64,000 bases of DNA from LSCE01 sp050485425 (lineage in GTDB: Bacteria; Pseudomonadota; Gammaproteobacteria; Nitrococcales; Aquisalimonadaceae), in contig JBJHBJ010000015.1 in assembly GCA_050485425.1 (NCBI GenBank), positions 1 to 64,000 of the forward strand, written 5' to 3'. Made by a program: the position numbers and the translations under genes. Shown one piece after another: positions 31,351-39,368 of the stretch (within the stretch, counting starts at the first letter, position 1; each line of letters begins with the position of its first letter). The notes beneath the pieces were generated by a model. It saw nothing but the letters and a program-made list of their open reading frames with translations, was not told the DNA's origin and made no database searches.

Positions 31351-31392
31351 ATGACATTTTCATGTCACTTTCGTGACAGTGAGCGGCATACT
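31351..31392 (+). promoter_or_regulatory. PhoB box and Pho-type promoter for the DUF47-PiT pair
   Basis: Three TGWCA half-sites repeat with exact 11-bp periodicity: ATGACAT (31351-31357), ATGTCAC (31362-31368) and GTGACAG (31373-31379), each separated by TTTC. A -10-like CATACT lies at 31387-31392, where Pho promoters need it. A second possible promoter, TTGGGC-18-TATACT (31311-31340), lies just upstream. The remaining leader has a CCCTGTC/GACAGGG stem (31412-31418/31442-31448). Confidence 0.7.
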
Positions 31393-31548
31393 AACCTTTC
31401 CGGACCGATTGCCCTGTCCCGATGGCAGCCTGCACCGCTGCGACAGGGTGCGAGGAGGGAAACATAGCGGGCCACATGGCTGACGAGCAACGCCGTCCAC
31501 CACCCGCACAACGGCGCTGTGACAGGACAATAGTTCGAGAAGATTGGT

Positions 31549-32229
31549 ATGTTCAGCAGAAGCTATTTTTCCGGGATTTTCGGCAGTTCCCCGTTCAAGC
31601 CGTTGCAGGAGCACATGGCCAAGGTCGTGGAATGCACCGAAGAATTGGTGCCGCTGTTTCATGCCGTGGCCCATGGCGACTTCGACGCGGTCGAGAAACA
31701 GCAGAAAGCTGTCGCCGCGCTTGAAGACGTGGCCGACGACATGAAGCGGGAGCTGCGCATGCAACTGCCGAACACCCTCTTCCTGCCCGTTGACCGGCGT
31801 GACCTGCTGGAACTGCTGCGCCTGCAGGACAACATCGCCAACAAGGCCAAGGATATCGCCGGTCTGATCCTGGGCCGCCGCATGACCATCCCCCCGGTGA
31901 TGGTGGAACCGTTCATCGCCTACGTGGAGCGTTCCATCGACGCCGCCCGCCAGGCACACAGGACGGTGGAGGAACTGGACGAGCTGGTGGAAACCGGCTT
32001 TCGTGGCTCGGAGGTGGAGCTGGTGCAGACCCTGCTGGAAGAACTGGGCCGCATCGAAAAGGACACCGACAACATGCAGATCAAGCTGCGCGCAACCCTA
32101 CGCGGACTGGAGACCGAGCTGCCCCCGGTCGACGTGATGTTTCTCTACAAGATCATCGAGTTGGTCGGCAAGCTTGCCGACCTGGCCGAACGTGCCGGCA
32201 GCCGCCTGCAGATGATGCTCGCCAAGTAA
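31549..32229 (+). CDS. DUF47 family (TIGR00153) PhoU-like protein
   Basis: A 226-residue all-helical protein of the TIGR00153/DUF47 family, distantly related to PhoU. Conserved stretches include FKPLQEHM near the N-terminus, LRLQDNIANKAKDIAG and FLYKIIELVGKLADLAERAG. Members usually sit next to PiT phosphate carriers and are thought to modulate them. Here the PiT gene follows 43 bp downstream. The Pho box upstream supports a phosphate role. Confidence 0.9.
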   Translation: MFSRSYFSGIFGSSPFKPLQEHMAKVVECTEELVPLFHAVAHGDFDAVEKQQKAVAALEDVADDMKRELRMQLPNTLFLPVDRRDLLELLRLQDNIANKAKDIAGLILGRRMTIPPVMVEPFIAYVERSIDAARQAHRTVEELDELVETGFRGSEVELVQTLLEELGRIEKDTDNMQIKLRATLRGLETELPPVDVMFLYKIIELVGKLADLAERAGSRLQMMLAK

Positions 32230-32272
32230 CCTGGCCGCCAAACCACGCTGACGAACACATCAAGGGGGGTTG

Positions 32273-33523
32273 ATGGAATTCGGCATGACGTATCTGCTGC
32301 TGGCGGCCATCTTCGGGCTATTCATGGCCTGGGGCATCGGCGCCAACGACGTCGCGAATGCCATGGCCACCTCTGTCGGCTCCCGCGTCCTCACCATCAA
32401 GCAGGCGGTGCTGATCGCCGCGGTCTTCGAGTTCGCCGGCGCGGTACTGGCCGGCGGCGAGGTCACCAACACCATCCGTTCCGGCATCATCGATGTCGCC
32501 CTGCTGGAGGGTCGCCCCGAGCAATTGATCTTCGGCATGCTGGCCGCCTTGCTGGCCGCCGGTACCTGGCTGGCGATCGCCTCCCGCATGGGCTGGCCGG
32601 TTTCCACCACGCATTCCATCGTCGGCGCCATCGTCGGCTTTGCCATCGCCGGCCTGGGCTGGGGCGCTGTCCAGTGGCCGGTGATCGGCTCCATCGCCAT
32701 GAGCTGGGTCATCTCGCCGGTACTCGCCGGCTTTGTCGCCTACATGCTGTTTCGCAGCGTGCAACTGCTGGTTCTGGACCGCCGCGACCCGATCAGCAGC
32801 GCCCGTCGCTACGTGCCGATCTATATCTTCCTCACCGGCTTCATCATGTCGCTGATGACGCTGTTCAAAGGCCTGAACCATGTGGGCCTGAACCTGACCA
32901 TGCCCCAGTCCATCACGATTGCCGCGCTGATCGGCGGCGTGATGGGCGTGGCGGGCAAGCTCGTCATCGACCGCATTCCGGTCGATCCGCGGCTGGACCG
33001 CAAATTCCACTACACCAACGTGGAGCGCATATTCGCCGTGCTGATGGTGGTGACCGCCTGCGCCATGGCCTTTGCCCACGGATCCAACGACGTCGCCAAC
33101 GCCATCGGCCCGGTCGCCGCCGTGCTGAGCGCGGTGCAGACCGGGGAAGTGCAGGCACGAGCCGCCGTACCCACCTGGGTGCTGCTGCTGGGCGCCACCG
33201 GTATTGTCGCCGGCCTGCTGATGATGGGCCACCGGGTGATCGCCACCGTCGGCCGGGAAATCACCCAGCTCACCCCCAGCCGCGGTTTCACCTGCGAGCT
33301 GGCGGCCGCCGGTACCGTGGTCATGGCCTCCGGTTTCGGCATCCCGGTGTCCACGACCCACACACTGGTGGGAGCCGTGCTTGGCGTGGGCATGGCCCGC
33401 GGTATCGCCGCGCTGAACCTGACTGTGGTGCGTGGTATCTTCCTGTCCTGGATTGTCACCTTGCCCGCTGGCGGTATCCTCGCCATCATCTTCTTCCAGA
33501 TCCTGCTGTTGATATTCAACTGA
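32273..33523 (+). CDS. Inorganic phosphate transporter, PiT family
   Basis: A 416-residue inner-membrane carrier with about ten hydrophobic segments and the duplicated PiT signature, GANDVANAMATSVGS near the N-terminus and HGSNDVANAIGPVAA in the second half. It imports phosphate as a metal-phosphate complex with protons or sodium. I prefer ATG 32273, preceded by AAGGGGGG, over the TTG one codon earlier. It is co-transcribed with the DUF47 gene and probably induced by phosphate limitation via the Pho box. Confidence 0.93.
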   Translation: MEFGMTYLLLAAIFGLFMAWGIGANDVANAMATSVGSRVLTIKQAVLIAAVFEFAGAVLAGGEVTNTIRSGIIDVALLEGRPEQLIFGMLAALLAAGTWLAIASRMGWPVSTTHSIVGAIVGFAIAGLGWGAVQWPVIGSIAMSWVISPVLAGFVAYMLFRSVQLLVLDRRDPISSARRYVPIYIFLTGFIMSLMTLFKGLNHVGLNLTMPQSITIAALIGGVMGVAGKLVIDRIPVDPRLDRKFHYTNVERIFAVLMVVTACAMAFAHGSNDVANAIGPVAAVLSAVQTGEVQARAAVPTWVLLLGATGIVAGLLMMGHRVIATVGREITQLTPSRGFTCELAAAGTVVMASGFGIPVSTTHTLVGAVLGVGMARGIAALNLTVVRGIFLSWIVTLPAGGILAIIFFQILLLIFN

Positions 33524-33560
33524 CCGGTATCGCCAACGGTCAGCCCCGTCCGGAGGACCG

Positions 33561-34388
33561 ATGACCGACCAGTACGCCGTGTTCGGCAACCCCGTCAGCC
33601 ACAGCCTGTCCCCCTGGATTCACGCCCGCTTCGCCGAGCAGACCGGCCAGAATCTGCGTTACGACAAGCAGGAAGTGCCGATGGATGGGTTCGCGGCGGC
33701 TGTCCGCCGCTTTTTCGCCGATGGCGGGAAGGGCCTGAACATCACCGTCCCGTTCAAGCAACAGGCCTGGGCGCTGTGCCAGGACCGGAGTCCCCGGGCG
33801 GAAAGTGCCGGTGCCGTCAACACCCTGCTGCTGCGACACGACAGGCTGTACGGCGACAACACCGACGGCGCCGGGCTGGTGCGTGACCTCCGGCACAACC
33901 TAGGGCTGGAGCTGTCCGGCAGGCGCCTGCTGATGCTGGGCGCTGGCGGTGCCGCCCGCGGTGTCCTGCTGCCGCTGCTGGAAGCGACACCGTCCAGCCT
34001 CACCATCGCCAACCGCACGGTGGAGAAGGCCGAATCCATGGCGCGGTCGGTCTCCGCCTCGGTTGCGGTGACGTCCTGCAGCTTTGACGAGCTCGCCGGC
34101 CGGCAATTCGACCTGATCATCAATGCAACCTCCGCCGGATTGAGCGGCGAGATGCCGGCCCTGCCCGCGGGCGTCGCCGCTGCCGGGGGCGGCGCGTACG
34201 ACATGGTCTACGGTGCCAGACCCACCGCCTTCATGACCTGGGCGCGGAAGCAGGGCGTGACGCAGGTGCATGACGGCCTCGGCATGCTGGTGGAGCAGGC
34301 CGCGGAGTCGTTCCTGCTGTGGCGCGGCAAACGCCCGCAGACGCAGGCCGTGATCGATGAACTCCGGCGGCAGATACGAGCCACATGA
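33561..34388 (+). CDS. aroE: Shikimate dehydrogenase
   Basis: A 275-residue NADPH enzyme reducing 3-dehydroshikimate to shikimate. It shows the substrate motif NPVSHSLSPWIH, catalytic lysine in GLNITVPFKQQA, NTDGAGL and the NADP-binding GAGGAARGVLLPLL with NRTVEKAE. GGAGGACC precedes ATG 33561. It starts 37 bp after the PiT gene and overlaps the next gene by four bases. It completes a second shikimate-pathway site apart from aroKB. Confidence 0.96.
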   Translation: MTDQYAVFGNPVSHSLSPWIHARFAEQTGQNLRYDKQEVPMDGFAAAVRRFFADGGKGLNITVPFKQQAWALCQDRSPRAESAGAVNTLLLRHDRLYGDNTDGAGLVRDLRHNLGLELSGRRLLMLGAGGAARGVLLPLLEATPSSLTIANRTVEKAESMARSVSASVAVTSCSFDELAGRQFDLIINATSAGLSGEMPALPAGVAAAGGGAYDMVYGARPTAFMTWARKQGVTQVHDGLGMLVEQAAESFLLWRGKRPQTQAVIDELRRQIRAT

Positions 34389-35959
34389 AAGCCGAACCGC
34401 CGTCTTCCGGAAAGAAGCATCAAGGGCTGATCCAGGCGCAGGCCGAGCAGCAAGCCCTGGTCGCCGCCCTGCGTTCCCCGGATTGCTACCCGCACCACAC
34501 CACCGAGGTCGAGGTAATGGAAACCCATATCTCGACCATCCTGCTGGCCGGCGATCACGTCTACAAACTGAAAAAGCCCCTGAAGCTGGACTTTCTCGAC
34601 TTCTCGACGCTGGCGCGCCGGGCACACTACTGCCGCGAGGAGCTGCGCCTCAACCGCCGGCGCGCCCCGGACCTGTACCTGGAGTGCGTGGCCATTCGCG
34701 GCGACCGTGAGCACCCCCGCATCGGGGGCACGGGCCCGGTGCTGGAGCACGCCGTCCACATGCGGCGCTTTCCCGAACACTGCCGGCTGGACCACCTGCT
34801 GGAGGCCGGCGAGCTGGATCCAGCCGCCATGGAAACGCTGGGGGACGAACTGGCGCGCATGCACGCAAGCGCCCCGGTAGCACCGGCCGACGATCACCGC
34901 GCGAGGCCGGCCGCGCAAGTCGCCCCCATAGCCGACAATCTGCGGGAACTGCAGCAGTTGCTCGGCAACCACGGCGAGTTGCCGGCGCTGACCGACTGGT
35001 GCACCCGGGCGCTTCGCAGCCACCGTGCGCTGATGCGCAAGCGGGCGGTCGGCGGCGCCGTCCGCGAATGCCACGGCGACCTGCACCTGGCCAATATCAT
35101 CCGGCTGAATGGGCGATTCATTCCGTTCGACGGTATCGAGTTCAGCGAATCGCTGCGCTGGATCGATGTGCTCAACGATCTCGCCTTCCTGCTGATGGAT
35201 CTGCACTGCCGCGGCCAGAACGCGCTGGCGGCACGGCTGCTCAGCGCCTACCTGGACGAGACCGGAGACCACGCCGGGCTGCCGCTACTGCGCCTGTTTC
35301 AGTGTTACCGGGCGCTGGTCAGGGCAAAGATCAACGCAATACGTCTGCAGCAGCTTCCCGACAGCAGCCGGGAGCGGAAGGAAACCCATGCATGGCTGGA
35401 TCGTTACCTGGCGTTTGCAGCCTGCTGCATGCGCCCAGCCGCTCCCACGCTCTGGGTCACGGCCGGGCTCTCCGGCAGCGGCAAATCCACGGTGGCACTG
35501 GATGTCGTGGAACGCGAGGGAGCCGTCCGCCTGCGCTCGGACGTGGAGCGCAAGCGGCTGTTCGGCCTGGAAAGCCGGGCCCGCACCGGGGCCGCGCCGG
35601 CCGAGGGCATCTACAGCGCGGAGGCCGGGAAACGCACCTACGCCCATCTGCAGCGCACGAGCAGGCTGCTACTGGAGGCTGGCTGGCCCGTGATCGTGGA
35701 CGCAGCGAACCTCAGGCGGCGGGAAAGAGATCTGTTCCGCCAGGTGGCCGCGGGCGCCGGCGTGCCTTGCCGCATCCTCTGGTGCGAGGCGGAGACTGCC
35801 ACGCTTCGGGAACGCATACGCCAACGCCAGGCCGAGGGGCGGGACCCGTCAGAAGCCGACGTGTCCGTGCTGGAGCGCCAGTTGGGCTGGCACGAGCCGC
35901 CCGCCGACGACGAAACCGATATCCAACGGATCAGCACGGACGACAGCCGAACAACATAA
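34385..35959 (+). CDS. Bifunctional aminoglycoside-phosphotransferase-like kinase / P-loop ATPase fusion
   Basis: A 524-residue two-domain protein. The first 340 residues resemble a protein-kinase-fold phosphotransferase, with the lysine-bearing DHVYKLKKPLKLDFLDF and the catalytic HGDLHLANII. The last 170 residues are an independent P-loop kinase-like domain with Walker A GLSGSGKST (about residue 361). The architecture matches the known COG2187-COG0645 fusion proteins, of unknown substrate; it should not be read as an antibiotic-resistance gene. A four-base overlap with aroE indicates coupled translation. It is convergent with the next gene, one base apart. Confidence 0.82.
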   Translation: MKAEPPSSGKKHQGLIQAQAEQQALVAALRSPDCYPHHTTEVEVMETHISTILLAGDHVYKLKKPLKLDFLDFSTLARRAHYCREELRLNRRRAPDLYLECVAIRGDREHPRIGGTGPVLEHAVHMRRFPEHCRLDHLLEAGELDPAAMETLGDELARMHASAPVAPADDHRARPAAQVAPIADNLRELQQLLGNHGELPALTDWCTRALRSHRALMRKRAVGGAVRECHGDLHLANIIRLNGRFIPFDGIEFSESLRWIDVLNDLAFLLMDLHCRGQNALAARLLSAYLDETGDHAGLPLLRLFQCYRALVRAKINAIRLQQLPDSSRERKETHAWLDRYLAFAACCMRPAAPTLWVTAGLSGSGKSTVALDVVEREGAVRLRSDVERKRLFGLESRARTGAAPAEGIYSAEAGKRTYAHLQRTSRLLLEAGWPVIVDAANLRRRERDLFRQVAAGAGVPCRILWCEAETATLRERIRQRQAEGRDPSEADVSVLERQLGWHEPPADDETDIQRISTDDSRTT

Positions 35960-35960
35960 G

Positions 35961-36293
35961 CTAGAACACATGGGTCAGCGTGAGCTCCGGCCTGCCATCC
36001 ACCCGCAGCACGCAGTCCACCCCGTAGACAATGGGGTTCTTGCGGCAGTTGATCAGCATCTCCCGCCCCCGGTACGTGCTACGATCCCGTGTTCCGGCAT
36101 CGGGCATCGGCGCAAGACGCCCCACCAGGGCCTCCTCGCCGTCCACGTAAACAGTGATCTGGCGATTGAAATCGGAGATCTCGCTGGTAATCTCCCACGG
36201 TTCGTCATCGCCGACGTCGATGGTATTGGCGCTGATCGCACAGGACAGCAGCAAGGGCGCGCACGCCATCACCGCCGGAATCCGCAGTCTCAT
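35961..36293 (-). CDS. Small exported hypothetical protein
   Basis: A 110-residue protein with a hydrophobic signal sequence (MRLRIPAVMACAPLLLSC). Cleavage could be by signal peptidase I near ISA-NT, or LLSC could be a weak lipobox. The mature domain is beta-rich (RQITVYVDGEEALVGRL) and has two cysteines in CRKNPIVYGVDC that could form a disulfide. I do not recognise the family. AGAGGAC precedes ATG 36293. Confidence 0.6.
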   Translation of the reverse strand: MRLRIPAVMACAPLLLSCAISANTIDVGDDEPWEITSEISDFNRQITVYVDGEEALVGRLAPMPDAGTRDRSTYRGREMLINCRKNPIVYGVDCVLRVDGRPELTLTHVF

Positions 36294-36474
36294 GACAGTG
36301 TCCTCTCTGCTGGGGAGGTGCCGGGGCGTCCGTGGCCGCACGGAACAGGATCTGGTCCGCGGGCACGGCATCGTAATTGCGCGGCTGCTTCCCCGGGGCC
36401 TGTCTTTCTGGACCGCAGAATCGTGAAAAAGCTCCCGGCCGGGGCGGGCACACTGGAAACCGGACACGTTGATT

Positions 36475-36813
36475 ATGCTGGAAACCCTGATCGTACTGGC
36501 CTTTCTCACCGCCCTGGCGCTGGGGGCAACCAACGGCGCCCTGAGCAGACGGCGCGGCCGGGCGATCCCCCTGCTGGGCCATCTCCACGGCGCAACGGCG
36601 CTCGCCGCCATGGGCCTGCTGCTCTACCGCATACTCACCGGGCCGGAGAATCTGTGGTTCAACACCGCGCTGTTCCTGTTCCTGCTCGCCCTGATCGGCG
36701 GCGGCTTCGCCTGGCTGGTCCGCGAGCGGCGCGAACCGCCCATCCTGCCGCTGGTCTTGCTGCACGCCTCCATGGCGGTGGTGGCGTTCCTGGTTCTGCT
36801 GGGCGGTCTGTAG
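36475..36813 (+). CDS. Small integral membrane protein, three to four helices
   Basis: A 112-residue hydrophobic protein with helices at about 2-20, 33-53, 60-82 and 88-110, separated by short basic loops (SRRRGR and RERREP). There is no recognisable motif. ATG 36475 is likely; an in-frame TTG lies six bases earlier, and neither has a strong ribosome-binding site. It is divergent from the small exported protein gene and convergent with the GNAT gene. Existence is supported by the coherent helix pattern only. Confidence 0.55.
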   Translation: MLETLIVLAFLTALALGATNGALSRRRGRAIPLLGHLHGATALAAMGLLLYRILTGPENLWFNTALFLFLLALIGGGFAWLVRERREPPILPLVLLHASMAVVAFLVLLGGL

Positions 36814-36818
36814 CGGGA

Positions 36819-37415
36819 TCAGTCCAGCGTCTTGACCCAGTACACCATGGGCTTCAACGTTTCCTCGTGGTCGTCCAGATCACGCCAGCGGTACCAGGTC
36901 TTCAGCGTGGGGTGACGCCGGAAGCCACGGCTCTCCCAGAACCCATCCAGAGGACGGTAGCCCGGGGGCTTGCGCGGGTGCGTTTCCGGCCGCAGCACGG
37001 AGCAGAACATCAACTCGCTGAAACCCAGGCGACGTGCGTAGGCCTCCCGCTCCCGCATGAAGGCAGCACCGATGCCCCGCCCCCGGTAGGGACGCTGTAA
37101 CACCGACTCGCCAAAATAGAAGATATCGTTGACCGGCAGCCCCTCGGCCCTGATCGGCGCCAGGAATTCCTCCGTCTCATCCTCCAGCGGAATGCCGGTG
37201 GCAGCGCCGACGATGGTCTCGCCGTCCCGCGCCAGCACACAGAAACTGCGATCCGCCGTGGCATAGGTGTTGAGGTAATTGCGCTCGTAGCCCGTGTCAC
37301 CGTCGTACAGGTACGGAAACTCCCGGAACACCTCGATGCGCAATGCTGCCAGGGCATCCAGATAGGGCTTGAGCTGGGGGCCGACCAGCGGCACCAGTGT
37401 CACGCCATCACTCAT
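36819..37415 (-). CDS. GNAT family N-acetyltransferase
   Basis: A 198-residue GCN5-related acetyltransferase. The acetyl-CoA motif is ESVLQRPYRGRGIGAAFMREREAYARRLG, and the beginning LRIEVFREFPYLYDGD is typical of a subgroup of about 200 residues. The acceptor is unknown. I start at ATG 37415. The upstream frame extends into the tetR region but would override the TetR operator at 37551-37568. It is divergent from tetR and could be controlled by it. Confidence 0.82.
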   Translation of the reverse strand: MSDGVTLVPLVGPQLKPYLDALAALRIEVFREFPYLYDGDTGYERNYLNTYATADRSFCVLARDGETIVGAATGIPLEDETEEFLAPIRAEGLPVNDIFYFGESVLQRPYRGRGIGAAFMREREAYARRLGFSELMFCSVLRPETHPRKPPGYRPLDGFWESRGFRRHPTLKTWYRWRDLDDHEETLKPMVYWVKTLD

Positions 37416-37550
37416 ATCGCTTCCCCGTATCGAATCGTTCAGCGGTTCTCCAATGGCCATTCTACAGGCATACCGGGACGACACGCAGCGCATCCCCGGT
37501 ACCCGACCGCCCTTGCACCATCGCTCGGCAGACGGTACATTGCCACATTC

Positions 37551-37568
37551 ACTGACCGATCGATCAGT
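37551..37568. promoter_or_regulatory. TetR-type operator
   Basis: ACTGACCGATCGATCAGT is an 18-bp palindrome with a single mismatched pair, centred 25 bp before the TetR start codon and about 145 bp from the divergent GNAT gene. The size and symmetry are those of TetR-family operators. Confidence 0.75.
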
Positions 37569-37584
37569 CCAAGCGAGAACGCGC

Positions 37585-38256
37585 ATGCAACATACCTCTT
37601 CTCCCGTGACGCCCGCCGAGCCGCGCACTGAGGCCGCCCTGCGCATCCTTGAAGCCGCCAAGGTGCTGTTCGCCGACATGGGCTACGAGGGTGTTTCCAT
37701 TCGCGACATTGCCGAACGCGCCAAGGTCAGCAAGGCCAACGTATTCCACCATTTCACCAGCAAGGCCGTGCTCTACGAGGCGGTGCTGGAGTACGCCACC
37801 GCCGATTGGGATGCACAACTGGCCCTGCTTCGACAGGGTCCGGGAAACGCCGGTGAGCGCATCGCCGCCTTTGCCGCCGAGGATCTGCAACACCAGCTCA
37901 GGGACCCGTACGGTGTCTACCTGTTCCTCCGCCAGTTGATGGATACCCGCCACACGTCCCAACGCCGGAAGGCCGAGCAGGTAATCACGGAGGGCCTGCG
38001 GTCGCTGCTGGAGGTGCTGCAGGACATGAAGAAAAGAGAAGAACTGGCGCCGGCCGTGGATCCACTGACGCTGGCACTGGGAATTTTCGGCAGTAATTTC
38101 ATGTACTTTCAGCTGCGCCACATCCTCGACGACGTTCTCGATCACGAGCGACCGATATCGCCCGCGGAATTCAGCCGCTCGCTCATTCAGTTGCTCGACC
38201 CCTCACCGCGGATCGCCTCCGGCTCAGAGCCGCCGAAGGACCGCCCAGCTCCCTGA
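37585..38256 (+). CDS. TetR/AcrR family transcriptional regulator
   Basis: A 223-residue repressor. The N-terminal helix-turn-helix lies at residues about 20-65 (ILEAAKVLFADMGYEGVSIRDIAERAKVSKANVFHHF in pieces). The C-terminal helical domain resembles the CerR/TetR_C-type ligand domains. It starts just downstream of a palindrome it probably binds and is followed 23 bp later by an RND efflux pair, the common autoregulated tetR-efflux layout. The ligand cannot be inferred. Confidence 0.9.
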   Translation: MQHTSSPVTPAEPRTEAALRILEAAKVLFADMGYEGVSIRDIAERAKVSKANVFHHFTSKAVLYEAVLEYATADWDAQLALLRQGPGNAGERIAAFAAEDLQHQLRDPYGVYLFLRQLMDTRHTSQRRKAEQVITEGLRSLLEVLQDMKKREELAPAVDPLTLALGIFGSNFMYFQLRHILDDVLDHERPISPAEFSRSLIQLLDPSPRIASGSEPPKDRPAP

Positions 38257-38279
38257 ACCAGCCAGATGGAACCGGACTC

Positions 38280-39362
38280 ATGAATGCCTTACGGATACTG
38301 CTTGTCGCATCGTTGAGCATGCTGCTCCTCGCCGCCTGCGGGAACAACGGCGACGGCAACCAGGCTGATGCCCAGCAGACGGACCGCCGCACGCTGATCA
38401 CCACCACCACGGCCGGGCGGGAAACCGTGGAACTGGTGGAACGTACGATCGGCCGCATCAGTTCCAGTACCGCCCCGTCGTTGACTGCCGAGGTCACCGG
38501 ACGCATCGTCGAGATCCATGTGGAGGAAGGCGATTCGGTATCACGTGGTGACCTGCTGCTGGAGATCGACCCGGAGCCCTACGAACTGGCGGTCGCCTCG
38601 GCGCGTACTGACATCCGCCGCCTGGAAGTGCTGATCCGCTCGCAGGAACGGGACGTCGAACGCAATCGCGAGTTGCTGGAAGACGGTTTCGTTACCCAGT
38701 CGCAGTTCGACGTCGCCCAGGCGGAATACGAGAACCTGCGCCAGCAGCTCGAATCGGCACGCGTGCAGCTCCAGAGCGCGGAGCGGGATCTGCGCAATAC
38801 GCGGTTGACATCGCCTGTGGACGGTGCCGTGGACGAACGCATGGTCTCGGTGGGCGACTTCACCCAGCCCGGCCAGGCGGTTTTCCGGCTGGTCGGCCAG
38901 GAGCTGTTGCGGGTGAGGCTACCGTTCCCGGAAACGGTCGGCGCCCGCCTGGAGGTGGGTCAGACGGTGCGCATGCGCTCGCCACTGTCCGGCAATGGCG
39001 AAGTGGAAAGCCGTATCAGCGAACTGCGGCCGGCGCTGATGGGAGGGAGCCGCGCCGTGGAAGCCATCGTCAACGTGGAAAACCCGGGCGGCTGGCGCGA
39101 AGGCGGCAGCGTCAATGTCGATGTGGTGATCGCCAGCCGCGACAACCTCCTCGTACCCAACCAGTCGGTGGTCCAGCGGCCGGCCGGCGAGGTGGTGTAC
39201 GTGATCGAAAACGGCAGGGCCCATGCCCGCGAGGTTGAAGTGGGCCTCCGGCGCACCGAAAGCATCGAGATCCTGGACGGCCTCGAAGAGGGCGAGGACG
39301 TGGCCGTGGACGGCGCGGGCTTCCTGTCCGACGGCGCCGAGATCCGTACCGGCGAGGAGTAG
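38280..39362 (+). CDS. RND efflux periplasmic adaptor (membrane fusion lipoprotein)
   Basis: A 360-residue HlyD/AcrA-type adaptor. A lipobox LLAAC gives an inner-membrane lipoprotein. The order is a biotinyl-lipoyl half-motif (TAEVTGRIVEIHVEEGDSVSRGD), a coiled-coil hairpin (about 95-165), the second half-motif (RLTSPVDGAVDERMVSVGDF), a beta barrel and a membrane-proximal domain. It links the permease to an outer-membrane channel, which is not encoded in this window. It sits 6 bp before the permease gene. Confidence 0.93.
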   Translation: MNALRILLVASLSMLLLAACGNNGDGNQADAQQTDRRTLITTTTAGRETVELVERTIGRISSSTAPSLTAEVTGRIVEIHVEEGDSVSRGDLLLEIDPEPYELAVASARTDIRRLEVLIRSQERDVERNRELLEDGFVTQSQFDVAQAEYENLRQQLESARVQLQSAERDLRNTRLTSPVDGAVDERMVSVGDFTQPGQAVFRLVGQELLRVRLPFPETVGARLEVGQTVRMRSPLSGNGEVESRISELRPALMGGSRAVEAIVNVENPGGWREGGSVNVDVVIASRDNLLVPNQSVVQRPAGEVVYVIENGRAHAREVEVGLRRTESIEILDGLEEGEDVAVDGAGFLSDGAEIRTGEE

Positions 39363-39368
39363 CCAGCC

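Noticed and set aside
34385..35959. Aminoglycoside resistance gene
   Set aside because: The kinase fold is shared with many cellular kinases, and the fusion to a P-loop domain matches a housekeeping-type family of unknown substrate.
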